Part shown: positions 31,972-39,408 of the stretch, piece after piece
Layout of the letters: each line of letters starts with the position of its first letter
Position numbering within the stretch: position 1 is the first letter of the stretch
The notes under the pieces: model-generated
Told to the model about the DNA's origin: nothing
Databases searched by the model: none
What the model saw: only the letters and a program-made list of their open reading frames with translations
Position numbers and translations under genes: made by a program
DNA from: Gemmatimonadota bacterium
GTDB lineage: Bacteria > Gemmatimonadota > Gemmatimonadetes > Gemmatimonadales > Gemmatimonadaceae
NCBI GenBank assembly: GCA_027307165.1
Contig: DAHUXM010000034.1
Coordinates: 124,001 to 188,000, forward strand
DNA: 64,000 nucleotides
Direction: 5' to 3'

Positions 31972-32828
31972 GCTGCCACCTTCCTGATTCCAGCATCCGT
32001 TACAGCGCTCAACAAGAGCGAAAGCATATCATTCCCGGCATATGTTCCCTTGGGTGATACCAACGTCGTTTCCTTGCTCGGATAGGTGATCAATGCTGTT
32101 CCTGGTACCGAGAGCAACGCGATGATGTCGTCCAGCAGGATCATCGGCGCGGCTTCCGGTACCATCGGTGGCGCGGTGTACGGCGCGGGAATCTTCGGCT
32201 CGCGATGCGTCGGCAGTAGCGCGACCTTCGGCGCCGGGATCTCGATCGGCTTCGGCCATTCGAACTTCCGCCGCGCGCTTCGATATTCCGGCACCTTGTC
32301 GCCGAATTGCGCACACGCCAAGCGCTGAAGCCCTGGCGGGGCCAGCTCTTCGATCGTCATGCCTTCGTCGCCCGGTGCGTCCACGACCGGTGCCGCTGCC
32401 ACGGGGCGAACCTTGCGAGGTCGTCCGGGTCCACGCTTGACGGTCGGCGCGAAGGGCTTGTACTCGATCTTCTTCCGAGGCACCGCCGTCTGATGCAACG
32501 GATGGACGCAATGCGGGGTGGTGCAACTCGTCCGAATGTTCGCACCGTCTGGTACTTCGCATCGGTGATACAGGATCCACGCAAGCCGGCCAGCGCCGAT
32601 CAGTACCGACCCCATCGTAAAGAGCCCCATATCCTTGTTGATGAGTCCCGCCCACTTCCAACACGCGTTCGGATCATCCGGGGATGGCTGCTCCAACTTC
32701 GATAGGAACTTGTCCAGGACGCTCCGATCTACCGTGCGCGGGCCGTGAGCCTTACGAAGGGTCGCGGTGAATGGCATGAACCCAGCGAATGCGTTTCCGT
32801 ATCCAGTATCAGGGATATTAGAGATCAT
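31968..32828 (-). CDS. Phage DNA-binding protein with degenerate HNH-like zinc loop and AT-hook (286 aa)
   Basis: Start ATG 32828 (ATGA). Residues 56-112 resemble an HNH/His-Cys loop: ACWKWAGLINKDMGLFTMG, RLAWILYHRCEVP and IRTSCTTPHCVHPLH; the fold-forming Cys and His are kept, but the catalytic pattern is incomplete. Residues 131-140 (KRGPGRPRKV) form an AT-hook. A Pro-rich part follows, and the end is a small helical domain. It may target DNA beside the methyltransferases on both sides, or be a decayed homing enzyme reused as a regulator. Confidence 0.65.
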   Translation of the reverse strand: MISNIPDTGYGNAFAGFMPFTATLRKAHGPRTVDRSVLDKFLSKLEQPSPDDPNACWKWAGLINKDMGLFTMGSVLIGAGRLAWILYHRCEVPDGANIRTSCTTPHCVHPLHQTAVPRKKIEYKPFAPTVKRGPGRPRKVRPVAAAPVVDAPGDEGMTIEELAPPGLQRLACAQFGDKVPEYRSARRKFEWPKPIEIPAPKVALLPTHREPKIPAPYTAPPMVPEAAPMILLDDIIALLSVPGTALITYPSKETTLVSPKGTYAGNDMLSLLLSAVTDAGIRKVAA

Positions 32829-35062
32829 GCTGCACTCTCGGACTGCGAAAACAGATCGGTTGCCCGATGCTCGCATGCGTTCGCGAGATTCCGTGCAGCC
32901 TGCCCGAAGTACGAACCTTTCAACTCGATCCCGAGGAAGCGCCGGCCTTCTTCCAACGCGACAACGCCCTCCGATCCGATGCCCGCGAACGGAGATAGAA
33001 CAACGTCGCCCGGATTCGACCACAGCATCAACGCGCGCCGGATCACTTCTAGTTGCAGCGGGCAGATGTGCCGTTCGTCTGCGTTCTCTCTGGCGCTCCG
33101 GTATTGGAGTGTGTCTTGTGGGTCAATGTCCATCCAGACCGGACTCGCGTAACGCTGCCAGAGCGACACGGGGAATTCTTCCGGCGTGTGGCTGATTGGT
33201 TCCGCGTTCTCGCCCGGCTTCCGCATCGTCACCAGATAGTCCGCGATGCCCTGGCGGGACATTGACGAATCTTTCCGGATCGTCTTGTGCAAGAGCCCAA
33301 GCGCTTTCGTGCGCTGCATTGCGGTTACCGGGTCTTTCCAGATCGCCACTTCGGAGTGGTATACGAACCCCACTCCCTGAAACGACTTGATTAGCTGGCC
33401 CCGGAAATCCGTCAGTCCGATCACGCCATCCCGCGCCTTGCTCGTGGGCAGGTTCATGCAATGGAACGACACGAGTCTGCCCGGCTTCAGGACGCGATAC
33501 AGCTCCTTTATCACGAACGCGAAGTGCGCGAAGAACGTCCCGTGATCCAGACAGTTCCCCAGGTCTCTATCACTCGCCGAATACGTGTAGAGTGACGCGA
33601 AGGGGGGCGAGAATATCGAGAAATCGACCGATGCGTCGGGCTGCTCTCGCAACACTTCCACGCAATCGCCGCGGTAGAGCGTCCATCGGTCGCCGCGTTC
33701 GTCCTGCTTCACGTCGCGCACGTATTCGTCAGACGTTCGGACTGATCCCTGTATCGCTTCACGCGATAACTGGCGGGTGTGTTCCAGCATCGACGTTGCC
33801 ATTCGTTCGGCGTCCGCCTCCTTGCGCCTAATGTTGGCGACTACGGCCCCTTCCGTCTCGGCTGTGATGCAATGCACCGTGACGGGTTCGGTCTGACCGA
33901 AGCGCCAGCAACGACGGACGGCTTGGTAATACTGTTCCCATGAATCGGAGAGGCCCACAAAGGCCATCTGGTGGCAATGCTGCCAGTTCATTCCGAACCC
34001 GCAGATTGAGGGCTTGCTTATCAGAACGCGGATGTCACCCCGCGCGAATGCCAGCATCGCAAACTCTTTCTTGTCGGCTGGATCTGATCCCGTGACTTCG
34101 ACGGCATCCGGTATCGCTTTCGTGAGCGCTTGACTCTCGCTGTTCAACTGGCACCAGATGATCCATGATCCAGGTGTGTTGTTTACCAGTTCGGCACAAG
34201 CGTCTACGCGCTCGGATATTGATGCGCGGCGGGCTTTGATCCTCTCCTGTAGCGTGGATGCCGGGGTCGCGAATAGCTCGCCATCAGACGGTGGTGCATC
34301 CACAACAACAGAGCGAACGTCGCACGGCGGCAGTTCGTAACCTTCGTCACCATAACCAAGGTCAGAAGGCTTGCGGATCATTACGGCCCATGATGTGATC
34401 CACTTCCAGAAGTCGGCTTCCGCGTGACCTTTCAGTCGCCAGTTCTGTGTTTCTCCGCCGTCATGGATGAAGAACGTCGCCAGCATTTCGGCGCGGCTCA
34501 TGATCCCTAGAAACTCTGCGTGCGTCCCCAACTCCATGAAATCGTTCGGGGCGGGAGTAGCCGTGCAGCACAAACGGTAAGGTGTGTTGCGGAACGCCTC
34601 GGTCAGCATCGTCCGCGTCGCGCCGTCGAACGATTTCAGGATCGAGGATTCGTCCAAGACAACACCGTCGAAGTCCGCAACATCGAACGAATCCAATCGC
34701 TCGTAATTCGTGACGGTAATGCCGTCCTGTATCTCGCTCGCGTTCCGTGCGTAATGCGCGGTAATGCCGAAGCCGGGAGCCTGCGCTACTGTCTGTTGAG
34801 CAACAGCAAGGGGCGCCAGCACCAAGACGCGCCCTTCTGTGGCTGCCATGATCTGACGCGCCCATTCGAGCTGGATCGGCGTCTTGCCCAATCCGCAATC
34901 GGCGAACACGGCAGCGCGCCCACGACGCAACGCCCACGACGTTATGTCAGCCTGAAACGGAAACAGTGGAGCGGTGAAGTCTGATACTGAATCGAGGCCG
35001 GTAGCGGGACACGCCGGCACCTTCGATGCGAGGAAGTCAGCGTAATCGAGTGTAGCGCTCAT
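32825..35062 (-). CDS. Helicase-DNA methyltransferase fusion protein
   Basis: 745 residues. Residues 1 to about 440 are an SNF2-type helicase: Walker A FADCGLGKT (53-61), DEAD-box equivalent GVVLDESSILK, motif III CCTATPAPND, and motif VI FGMNWQHCHQMAFVG with QAVRRCWRFGQ. The C-terminal part (about 465-745) is an N4/N6 DNA methyltransferase of the beta class order: catalytic motif IV IFSPPF first, and the AdoMet site LSPFAGIGSEGV near the end. No nuclease domain is seen. Such phage fusions are known; the helicase may move along DNA to methylate it and block host restriction (inference). Confidence 0.88.
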   Translation of the reverse strand: MSATLDYADFLASKVPACPATGLDSVSDFTAPLFPFQADITSWALRRGRAAVFADCGLGKTPIQLEWARQIMAATEGRVLVLAPLAVAQQTVAQAPGFGITAHYARNASEIQDGITVTNYERLDSFDVADFDGVVLDESSILKSFDGATRTMLTEAFRNTPYRLCCTATPAPNDFMELGTHAEFLGIMSRAEMLATFFIHDGGETQNWRLKGHAEADFWKWITSWAVMIRKPSDLGYGDEGYELPPCDVRSVVVDAPPSDGELFATPASTLQERIKARRASISERVDACAELVNNTPGSWIIWCQLNSESQALTKAIPDAVEVTGSDPADKKEFAMLAFARGDIRVLISKPSICGFGMNWQHCHQMAFVGLSDSWEQYYQAVRRCWRFGQTEPVTVHCITAETEGAVVANIRRKEADAERMATSMLEHTRQLSREAIQGSVRTSDEYVRDVKQDERGDRWTLYRGDCVEVLREQPDASVDFSIFSPPFASLYTYSASDRDLGNCLDHGTFFAHFAFVIKELYRVLKPGRLVSFHCMNLPTSKARDGVIGLTDFRGQLIKSFQGVGFVYHSEVAIWKDPVTAMQRTKALGLLHKTIRKDSSMSRQGIADYLVTMRKPGENAEPISHTPEEFPVSLWQRYASPVWMDIDPQDTLQYRSARENADERHICPLQLEVIRRALMLWSNPGDVVLSPFAGIGSEGVVALEEGRRFLGIELKGSYFGQAARNLANACEHRATDLFSQSESAA

Positions 35063-35331
35063 GTCGCACTTCCTGACAGTCTCGCCGGCTGCGTCAGATG
35101 ATCAGAACACACCCCACGATCAACGCTTTTTGCTCTTTCACTCTGTACGTGTCTTAGATGTGATTGAGCGTTATCGAATGCTATTCTTGCATCCAATAGT
35201 TGAGGGGATAGTTGATCGTAGGGAAGGGATGTTACGAGCTGATTGAGATCAGCGTGTGTGATGGATGCAGCCTGTTTTGCTGCGATCCATGCTGCGTCAT
35301 CAGATGAGGGAATCGGGAAGGGGCCTTTCAT
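35059..35331 (-). CDS. Small phage protein, helical (90 aa)
   Basis: ATGA-coupled at both ends. Helical pattern (SDDAAWIAAKQAASITHADL then LLDARIAFDNAQSHLRHVQS). No family recognised. It sits directly upstream of the helicase-methyltransferase gene and may be an accessory of it. Confidence 0.55.
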   Translation of the reverse strand: MKGPFPIPSSDDAAWIAAKQAASITHADLNQLVTSLPYDQLSPQLLDARIAFDNAQSHLRHVQSERAKSVDRGVCSDHLTQPARLSGSAT

Positions 35332-35633
35332 TCGTTCACCTCGATGTACAGGCGTTCGATGAACTTCCCGGCCATGATCGCGAGGCCGCGGCGTGTGCGG
35401 CTTACGTCTTCCCGCAGCGTATACTCGACGCCGTCGATGATCGCGCGATAGTGCGAGGCTTGAGTTTGCGTTTCGTCCTCAAAACCCTGCGAGTAGACGT
35501 CCACGTAGCCGTGGCGGGTGGCGACCACGCCGTCGTAGTACCGGCTTCCCCGCTCGCCGTGGATGCTGATCCGGCCGATTGATGAGTTGATCGTCTGGCG
35601 CCAGTCGTAGGCGCCGTGCTGTCCGCGCTTCAT
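35328..35633 (-). CDS. Small phage protein (101 aa)
   Basis: ATGA-coupled at both ends. A mostly beta protein (RISIHGERGSRYYDGVVATR, HYRAIIDGVEYTLREDVSRT) closing with a helix and AGKFIERLYIEVNE. Not recognised; the early location near the methylation genes gives no firm clue. Confidence 0.55.
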   Translation of the reverse strand: MKRGQHGAYDWRQTINSSIGRISIHGERGSRYYDGVVATRHGYVDVYSQGFEDETQTQASHYRAIIDGVEYTLREDVSRTRRGLAIMAGKFIERLYIEVNE

Positions 35634-36325
35634 ACTGTCACCGCCGATGATGGAAAGGACGGCGCGTCAACAGGAAGGGTTGTGCTGTCAGGGTCAAGCG
35701 GCATGATCGCAATGATCCACGAGCCGTCCTTTCCTTCGATCCATCCAGCGGTCCGCGGGCCAGCCTGCCGCCACGTTGCCCGCGCAAACCGCGCGTCAGT
35801 AACGGGGAAGTCGTGGAGGACGCGGCGAAGAAGCGCCTTATTGAAGATCCCGTTGAACAGACGCGCTCTCTCTTTGCCACCGTACTGATCAGGTGAGCAG
35901 AGCACGCAAGCGACGTATTTCTTGCCCCAGCAGGTCTCGCACTCCGCGTCGTGAAGGTCACCGCATGAGCATTCATGCTCAGCACGGCCCTGACCGTGAC
36001 AGGCGTGACACGGAACCTTTCTCACGCCCTTGCAGCCCGCGCAAACCTGTCCGATTGGAGCGCACGCGGCGAACTCTCGAAGTGCGCCCATGTCGAGATC
36101 GATCGGAGGAACTGCTGGCGCTTGTAATACCTTCGCCCAACTCATCGTCGATGGCGGCAGGCCGAGGTCGGCCTTGACAAGCGCCATGATGTGACCGTTC
36201 GTTCCCGCCGTCCACGTCTCGCTCTGGAACTGGACGGAATGCGCACGGTTCAAGTCGTGGTAATCGTCCTCGCTGCACGCTGCGAGAACCCATGCGGGTA
36301 CAGTCTGTTCGGATGACTCAGCCAT
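35630..36325 (-). CDS. DNA clamp-like phage protein with a DnaJ-type zinc-finger insert (231 aa)
   Basis: Start ATG 36325 (8-base overlap); a longer frame to 36382 is not favoured. The centre has repeated CxxC knuckles: CAGCKG, CHACHG, CSCG, CETCWG and CVLC (residues about 95-145), like the cysteine-rich domain of DnaJ. Around it, TNGHIMALVKADL before and LRRVLHDFP plus GSWIIAIMPLD after are similar to elements of beta-clamp-like phage proteins (a GH-x-L strand and a closing MP). A sliding-clamp-like protein with an inserted zinc module is my reading; the zinc module is clear, the clamp part is a guess. Confidence 0.6.
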   Translation of the reverse strand: MAESSEQTVPAWVLAACSEDDYHDLNRAHSVQFQSETWTAGTNGHIMALVKADLGLPPSTMSWAKVLQAPAVPPIDLDMGALREFAACAPIGQVCAGCKGVRKVPCHACHGQGRAEHECSCGDLHDAECETCWGKKYVACVLCSPDQYGGKERARLFNGIFNKALLRRVLHDFPVTDARFARATWRQAGPRTAGWIEGKDGSWIIAIMPLDPDSTTLPVDAPSFPSSAVTV

Positions 36326-36557
36326 TGGAGCCTCTATGGCGAACCGACAGGACTTCGCGCGGAATCCATCGCTGTACCACACGCCGGCGTCGGACGAACA
36401 CGATAAGGTCTTTCGAGAATCCTGAGGCGAGCACGATGCCTTCCGTCCTCTCCCCGCCGGACAGCCTCGCGCCGTGCGCGTTCGGAACCCAAACCAACTT
36501 CGAGTGAGCGGCAGGGCTGGCGGGGCGTTTCGCGAGTCTCTGATGGTGAGTGCTCAT
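36318..36557 (-). CDS. Small phage protein (79 aa)
   Basis: ATG 36557 overlaps a preceding TGA as ATGA; a GTG two codons further up is the alternative. Basic and Ser/Gly-rich (LAKRPASPAAHSKLVWVPNA, then LIVFVRRRRVVQRW). A short beta pattern with an Arg-rich end could be nucleic-acid binding. Unknown. Confidence 0.5.
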   Translation of the reverse strand: MSTHHQRLAKRPASPAAHSKLVWVPNAHGARLSGGERTEGIVLASGFSKDLIVFVRRRRVVQRWIPREVLSVRHRGSNG

Positions 36558-36634
36558 GCCCACACCTTCACATTCCCGGCGGCAGTGAGCACGCTACGGA
36601 GGAAGAGATGGACTGCTACGAGGATGCGCTTCAC
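36554..36634 (-). CDS. Possible 26-residue phage peptide
   Basis: GTG at 36634 and TGA ending at 36554 give a 26-codon frame (KRILVAVHLFLRSVLTAAGN) that overlaps by four bases with both a frame ending at 36631 and the gene starting at 36557. Double coupling is the only support. The upstream frame ending at 36631 enters from comM and has no start in phage sequence, so its first part would lie at the other end of the prophage: the attachment point may cut a phage gene. Confidence 0.35.
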   Translation of the reverse strand: MKRILVAVHLFLRSVLTAAGNVKVWA

Positions 36635-38032
36635 GCTGCACCCCCGGACTTGATGACGTTACCGCGGGCCGGGACGCGGAAGCTGCGCTCTAGCCGATAC
36701 TCATTTGTATGGCTTGCTCCCGCGGACATTCGCAAGGAAGGTACCGCGTTCGACTTGCCGATTGCACTCGGCATTCTGGTCGCGACGGGGCAGATCGATC
36801 CCGGCGCCGTGGAGAATCGGATGTTCGTGGGCGAATTGAGTCTGGATGGCGCGGTGCGCAACATACGCGGCGCGCTCTCGGTCGCACGCCACGTCGGCCG
36901 CGTTTCGCCGGGATCTGTGCTCGTCGTTCCGCCAGCGAATCACGCCGAGGCCGGTCGCGTCACGAATATTCTGCTGGCCGCGCCGGCGACGTTGCGCGAG
37001 TTGGTCCTGCAGCTGCGTTGTGACGAGCTCCTGGTCGCCCGTGCGGCGGAGTCAGCGGAATCTCAGCGTGCGTATGAAGTCGACTTCTCGGATGTCGTGG
37101 GTCAGGAAAGCGCGAAGCGCGCGCTGGAAGTTGCGGCTGCAGGCTCGCACAATCTGGTAATGATCGGGCCGCCAGGAGCCGGCAAGACGATGCTCGCGCG
37201 TCGTCTTCCGACGATTCTTCCCGATCTCAGCGAGGAAGAAGCGCTCGAAGTGATTGCGATCCATTCGGTTGCTGGGGTGTTGTCGCCTGAGATTACGCTT
37301 GGCGCGCGCCCATTTCGTGCGCCGCATCACTCGATATCGGGTGCAGGTCTCATTGGAGGCGGAAGCAGCCCGCGCCCCGGAGAGGTTAGCCTCGCGCACA
37401 ACGGAGTCCTCTTTCTCGACGAGATGCTGGAGTTTTCGCGCGGGGTGCTGGACGGATTGCGACAGCCGTTGGAGGACGCATCGGTCGTCATCGCACGCGC
37501 GGCGATGTCGGTGAGCTTTCCCGCGCGATTCACATTGGTCGGCGCCACCAATCCCTGTCCTTGCGGAAGAGCCGGCGAGCCCGGTCGCAAGTGCAGTTGC
37601 GGAGCGGCAGAAGTTGCAAAGTACGCTGCGCGAATGTCGGGTCCGCTCGTCGACAGAATCGACATGCACGTGCCCGTTGGTGCAGTTGCATTGCGTGACC
37701 TGAGTGCAGATGCCGAAGGTGGCGATAATTCTGCGGCAATGCGCGACAGGGTCGGTCGTGCGCGCTACGTGCAACGCGCGCGGTACCGGGCGTTGCGTGG
37801 CGTCACGTGCAACGCGCACGTTCCCGGACGCTGGCTCGATCGCCACACGCCGATCGACACGGATGCGCGCACTCTGTTGCACTCGGCGGCTTCCGCACTC
37901 GATCTGTCGGCACGTGCATATCACCGCGTCCTCAAGGTTGCGCGCACCATCGCAGATCTGAACGGCGACGAGCGAATCGGGCCGCCGCATGTTGCAGAAG
38001 CGTTGCGGTACCGACCATCGGTGCGGAAGTGA
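36608..38032 (+). pseudogene. comM: comM (yifB) interrupted by the prophage; 3' part with phage-derived start
   Basis: ComM is a hexameric AAA+ helicase that helps branch migration of imported DNA in natural transformation. Codons from about 36,713 match ComM from LAPADIRKEGTAFDLPIALG onward: Walker A GPPGAGKTMLARRLP, Walker B LFLDEMLEFSRGVLDG, a four-Cys loop NPCPCGRAGEPGRKCSC and the C-terminal domain to RYRPSVRK. About 70-75 N-terminal residues are missing. An ATG at 36608 with GGAGG just upstream, both in phage sequence, opens the frame with 35 foreign residues, so a truncated protein could be made. Loss of the N-domain should inactivate it, unless the phage excises. Confidence 0.88.
36700..36722. 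other. Phage-chromosome junction (attachment site region)
   Basis: To the right of about 36,713 (cttgctcccgcggac) the plus strand encodes LAPADIRKEG, a highly conserved ComM segment. To the left the ComM motif that should precede it (a Val-Asn or similar after the N-domain) is missing and the sequence becomes phage. The exact core cannot be set without the left junction. No tRNA gene is present here. Confidence 0.6.
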
Positions 38033-38164
38033 CCGACTCCTCGTCGGGTGATTTTCGGGAGGTGACCGGGACGCTCGCGATGCGAATCAGGGCCGCCACG
38101 TTATTCTTCGGGTACGGCATCGGGTGGCCCGTCGCCCACCGTCATTACGAGACACGGAGAAACG

Positions 38165-38668
38165 ATGAACGATACGTCCGCTTCCGATTACTCAGTCCCC
38201 GCCGGCGTCGACATCGGCCACACACATCTCAAGGTCGCCGACCTCGATCGCGCCCTGTCGTTCTATCACGGTGTGCTCGGCTTCGACGTAACGCAACGCT
38301 ACGGGACACAGGCGGCGTTCGTTTCGGCCGGAGGCTATCACCATCACATCGGGCTCAACACGTGGGAGAGCCGTGGCGGTACAGCTCCTCCGCCGGGGCA
38401 CACCGGGCTTTACCACGTCGCGATCCGGTATCCTACGCAGCGCGATCTGGCGATAGCCGTCAGGCGCGTCATCGATGCGGGGATACCGTTGCAGGGCGCA
38501 GCGGACCACGGAGTGAGCGAGGCGATCTATCTGAGCGATCCGGACGGGAATGGGATCGAGCTGTACTGGGATCGTCCGATCGAGGAATGGCCACGATCGG
38601 AAGGCGGGTTCCCGCTGATGGGGACAGATCCGCTGGATCTGGATAAGCTGCTGCAAAAGGTGGATTGA
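38165..38668 (+). CDS. VOC-family protein (glyoxalase/dioxygenase superfamily)
   Basis: 167 residues with two beta-alpha-beta-beta-beta units. GHTHLKVADLDRALSFYHGV (residues 18-37) provides the first metal His; HHHIGLNTWES and GLYHVAIRYPT provide another, and SDPDGNGIELYWD the Glu. This pattern is of catechol 2,3-dioxygenase-like members of the family. Substrate unknown. A GGAG site lies before ATG. The 132 bases between comM and this gene show no further gene. Confidence 0.85.
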   Translation: MNDTSASDYSVPAGVDIGHTHLKVADLDRALSFYHGVLGFDVTQRYGTQAAFVSAGGYHHHIGLNTWESRGGTAPPPGHTGLYHVAIRYPTQRDLAIAVRRVIDAGIPLQGAADHGVSEAIYLSDPDGNGIELYWDRPIEEWPRSEGGFPLMGTDPLDLDKLLQKVD

Positions 38669-38689
38669 CTACTCCGGGTTGAAAATGGA

Positions 38690-38707
38690 TTCCCGCGTTG
38701 GCGGGAA
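38690..38707. repeat. REP-like palindrome, ttcccgc-gttg-gcgggaa
   Basis: Perfect 7-base arms (38690-38696 and 38701-38707). Related imperfect palindromes lie at 40947-40972 and 62878-62891, always between genes. They look like members of a chromosomal REP-type family carrying a CCCGC/GCGGG core. None is in the prophage part, as far as read. Confidence 0.55.
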
Positions 38708-38778
38708 CGACGACTCGTGCCGGAACGTCAAAGCTGCGCAGGGTAGGCGGGGCCACCCGCTACCGGCTAATTTTCGGG

Positions 38779-39408
38779 ATGTTCGGCTGCCTTAGAAGAG
38801 TTGGATGCCTCATAGTTCTGGCCGTGATCGTCGCCGCCGGCTACTACTGGTGGACGATAAAAGCCTCTCCTTCGGCCCCCACGCCCGGTGCATGGCACGC
38901 GGTGACCGCCGCCGATGCATCGGCAGGCGAGTCCGCTGTCAACGGTCTGAGAGCGAACCAGGGCAAGGTGTTCGCCAATCTCACGCCCGCTCAGGCCGTC
39001 GCTTACCTGATCCAGGCGACTGCGAAACAGCTGCCTCCATCGTCGACCGACGTCGGAGCAATGGTCTCGGGCGACCAGCTTCACGTCCGCGCAGTCGTGC
39101 CCCTCCGCGAGCTCGGTGCTGATCGCGCTCTCGGTCCGCTCGCGTCGATGCTCAGCGCGCGCGACACCGTCGAGCTGGCGGGCCGCGTCGATCTCATCAA
39201 GGCGGGGCTGGCACAGATGCACGTCACAAAGGCGCAGATCCATCAACTCGCAGTGCCAAATGCAATGATTCCAAAGCTCGTGCAACAGATCCGGCACGAC
39301 GCACCACCGGGAATCGCACCGGATGCATTTCCGATTCCGCTCCCCAGTTACATCGGTGATATTCGAATCGCCGATGGCAAAGTCACGCTCTACAAGAACG
39401 TCCAATAA
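38779..39408 (+). CDS. Conserved hypothetical membrane-anchored protein (209 aa)
   Basis: Start set at ATG 38779; the upstream in-frame TTG lies within a REP-like palindrome. Residues 5-24 (LRRVGCLIVLAVIVAAGYYW) form one N-terminal membrane anchor; the rest would be outside the cytoplasmic membrane. The soluble part has helix (AVAYLIQATAKQL) and strand (ISDQLHVRAVVPL-like) patterns but no known domain. The stop overlaps the aldehyde dehydrogenase start (TAATG), so the two genes are coupled. Confidence 0.65.
   Translation: MFGCLRRVGCLIVLAVIVAAGYYWWTIKASPSAPTPGAWHAVTAADASAGESAVNGLRANQGKVFANLTPAQAVAYLIQATAKQLPPSSTDVGAMVSGDQLHVRAVVPLRELGADRALGPLASMLSARDTVELAGRVDLIKAGLAQMHVTKAQIHQLAVPNAMIPKLVQQIRHDAPPGIAPDAFPIPLPSYIGDIRIADGKVTLYKNVQ

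Larger units (their letters stand above)
1..36712. mobile_element. Prophage (siphovirus), right part; left end outside window
   Basis: A continuous minus-strand run of phage genes: replication and methylation genes at the right, then small unknown genes, terminase, portal, scaffold, P22-type coat, connectors, tail tube, tape measure and a large tail protein at the left. Long tape measure plus tail-tube and tail-terminator genes and no sheath gene indicate a siphovirus. The right boundary is set by the point where sequence becomes comM (about 36,713). No integrase, repressor, endolysin or transposase is recognisable in the visible part; these are expected beyond position 1. All structural genes look intact, so the element could be a functional prophage (inference). 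Confidence 0.93.

Noticed and set aside
1-36712. Mu-like transposable phage
   Set aside because: No MuA/MuB-type transposase or Mu head genes are seen; coat is P22-type and the tail is non-contractile. A host-flanking repeat could not be tested because the left end is outside.
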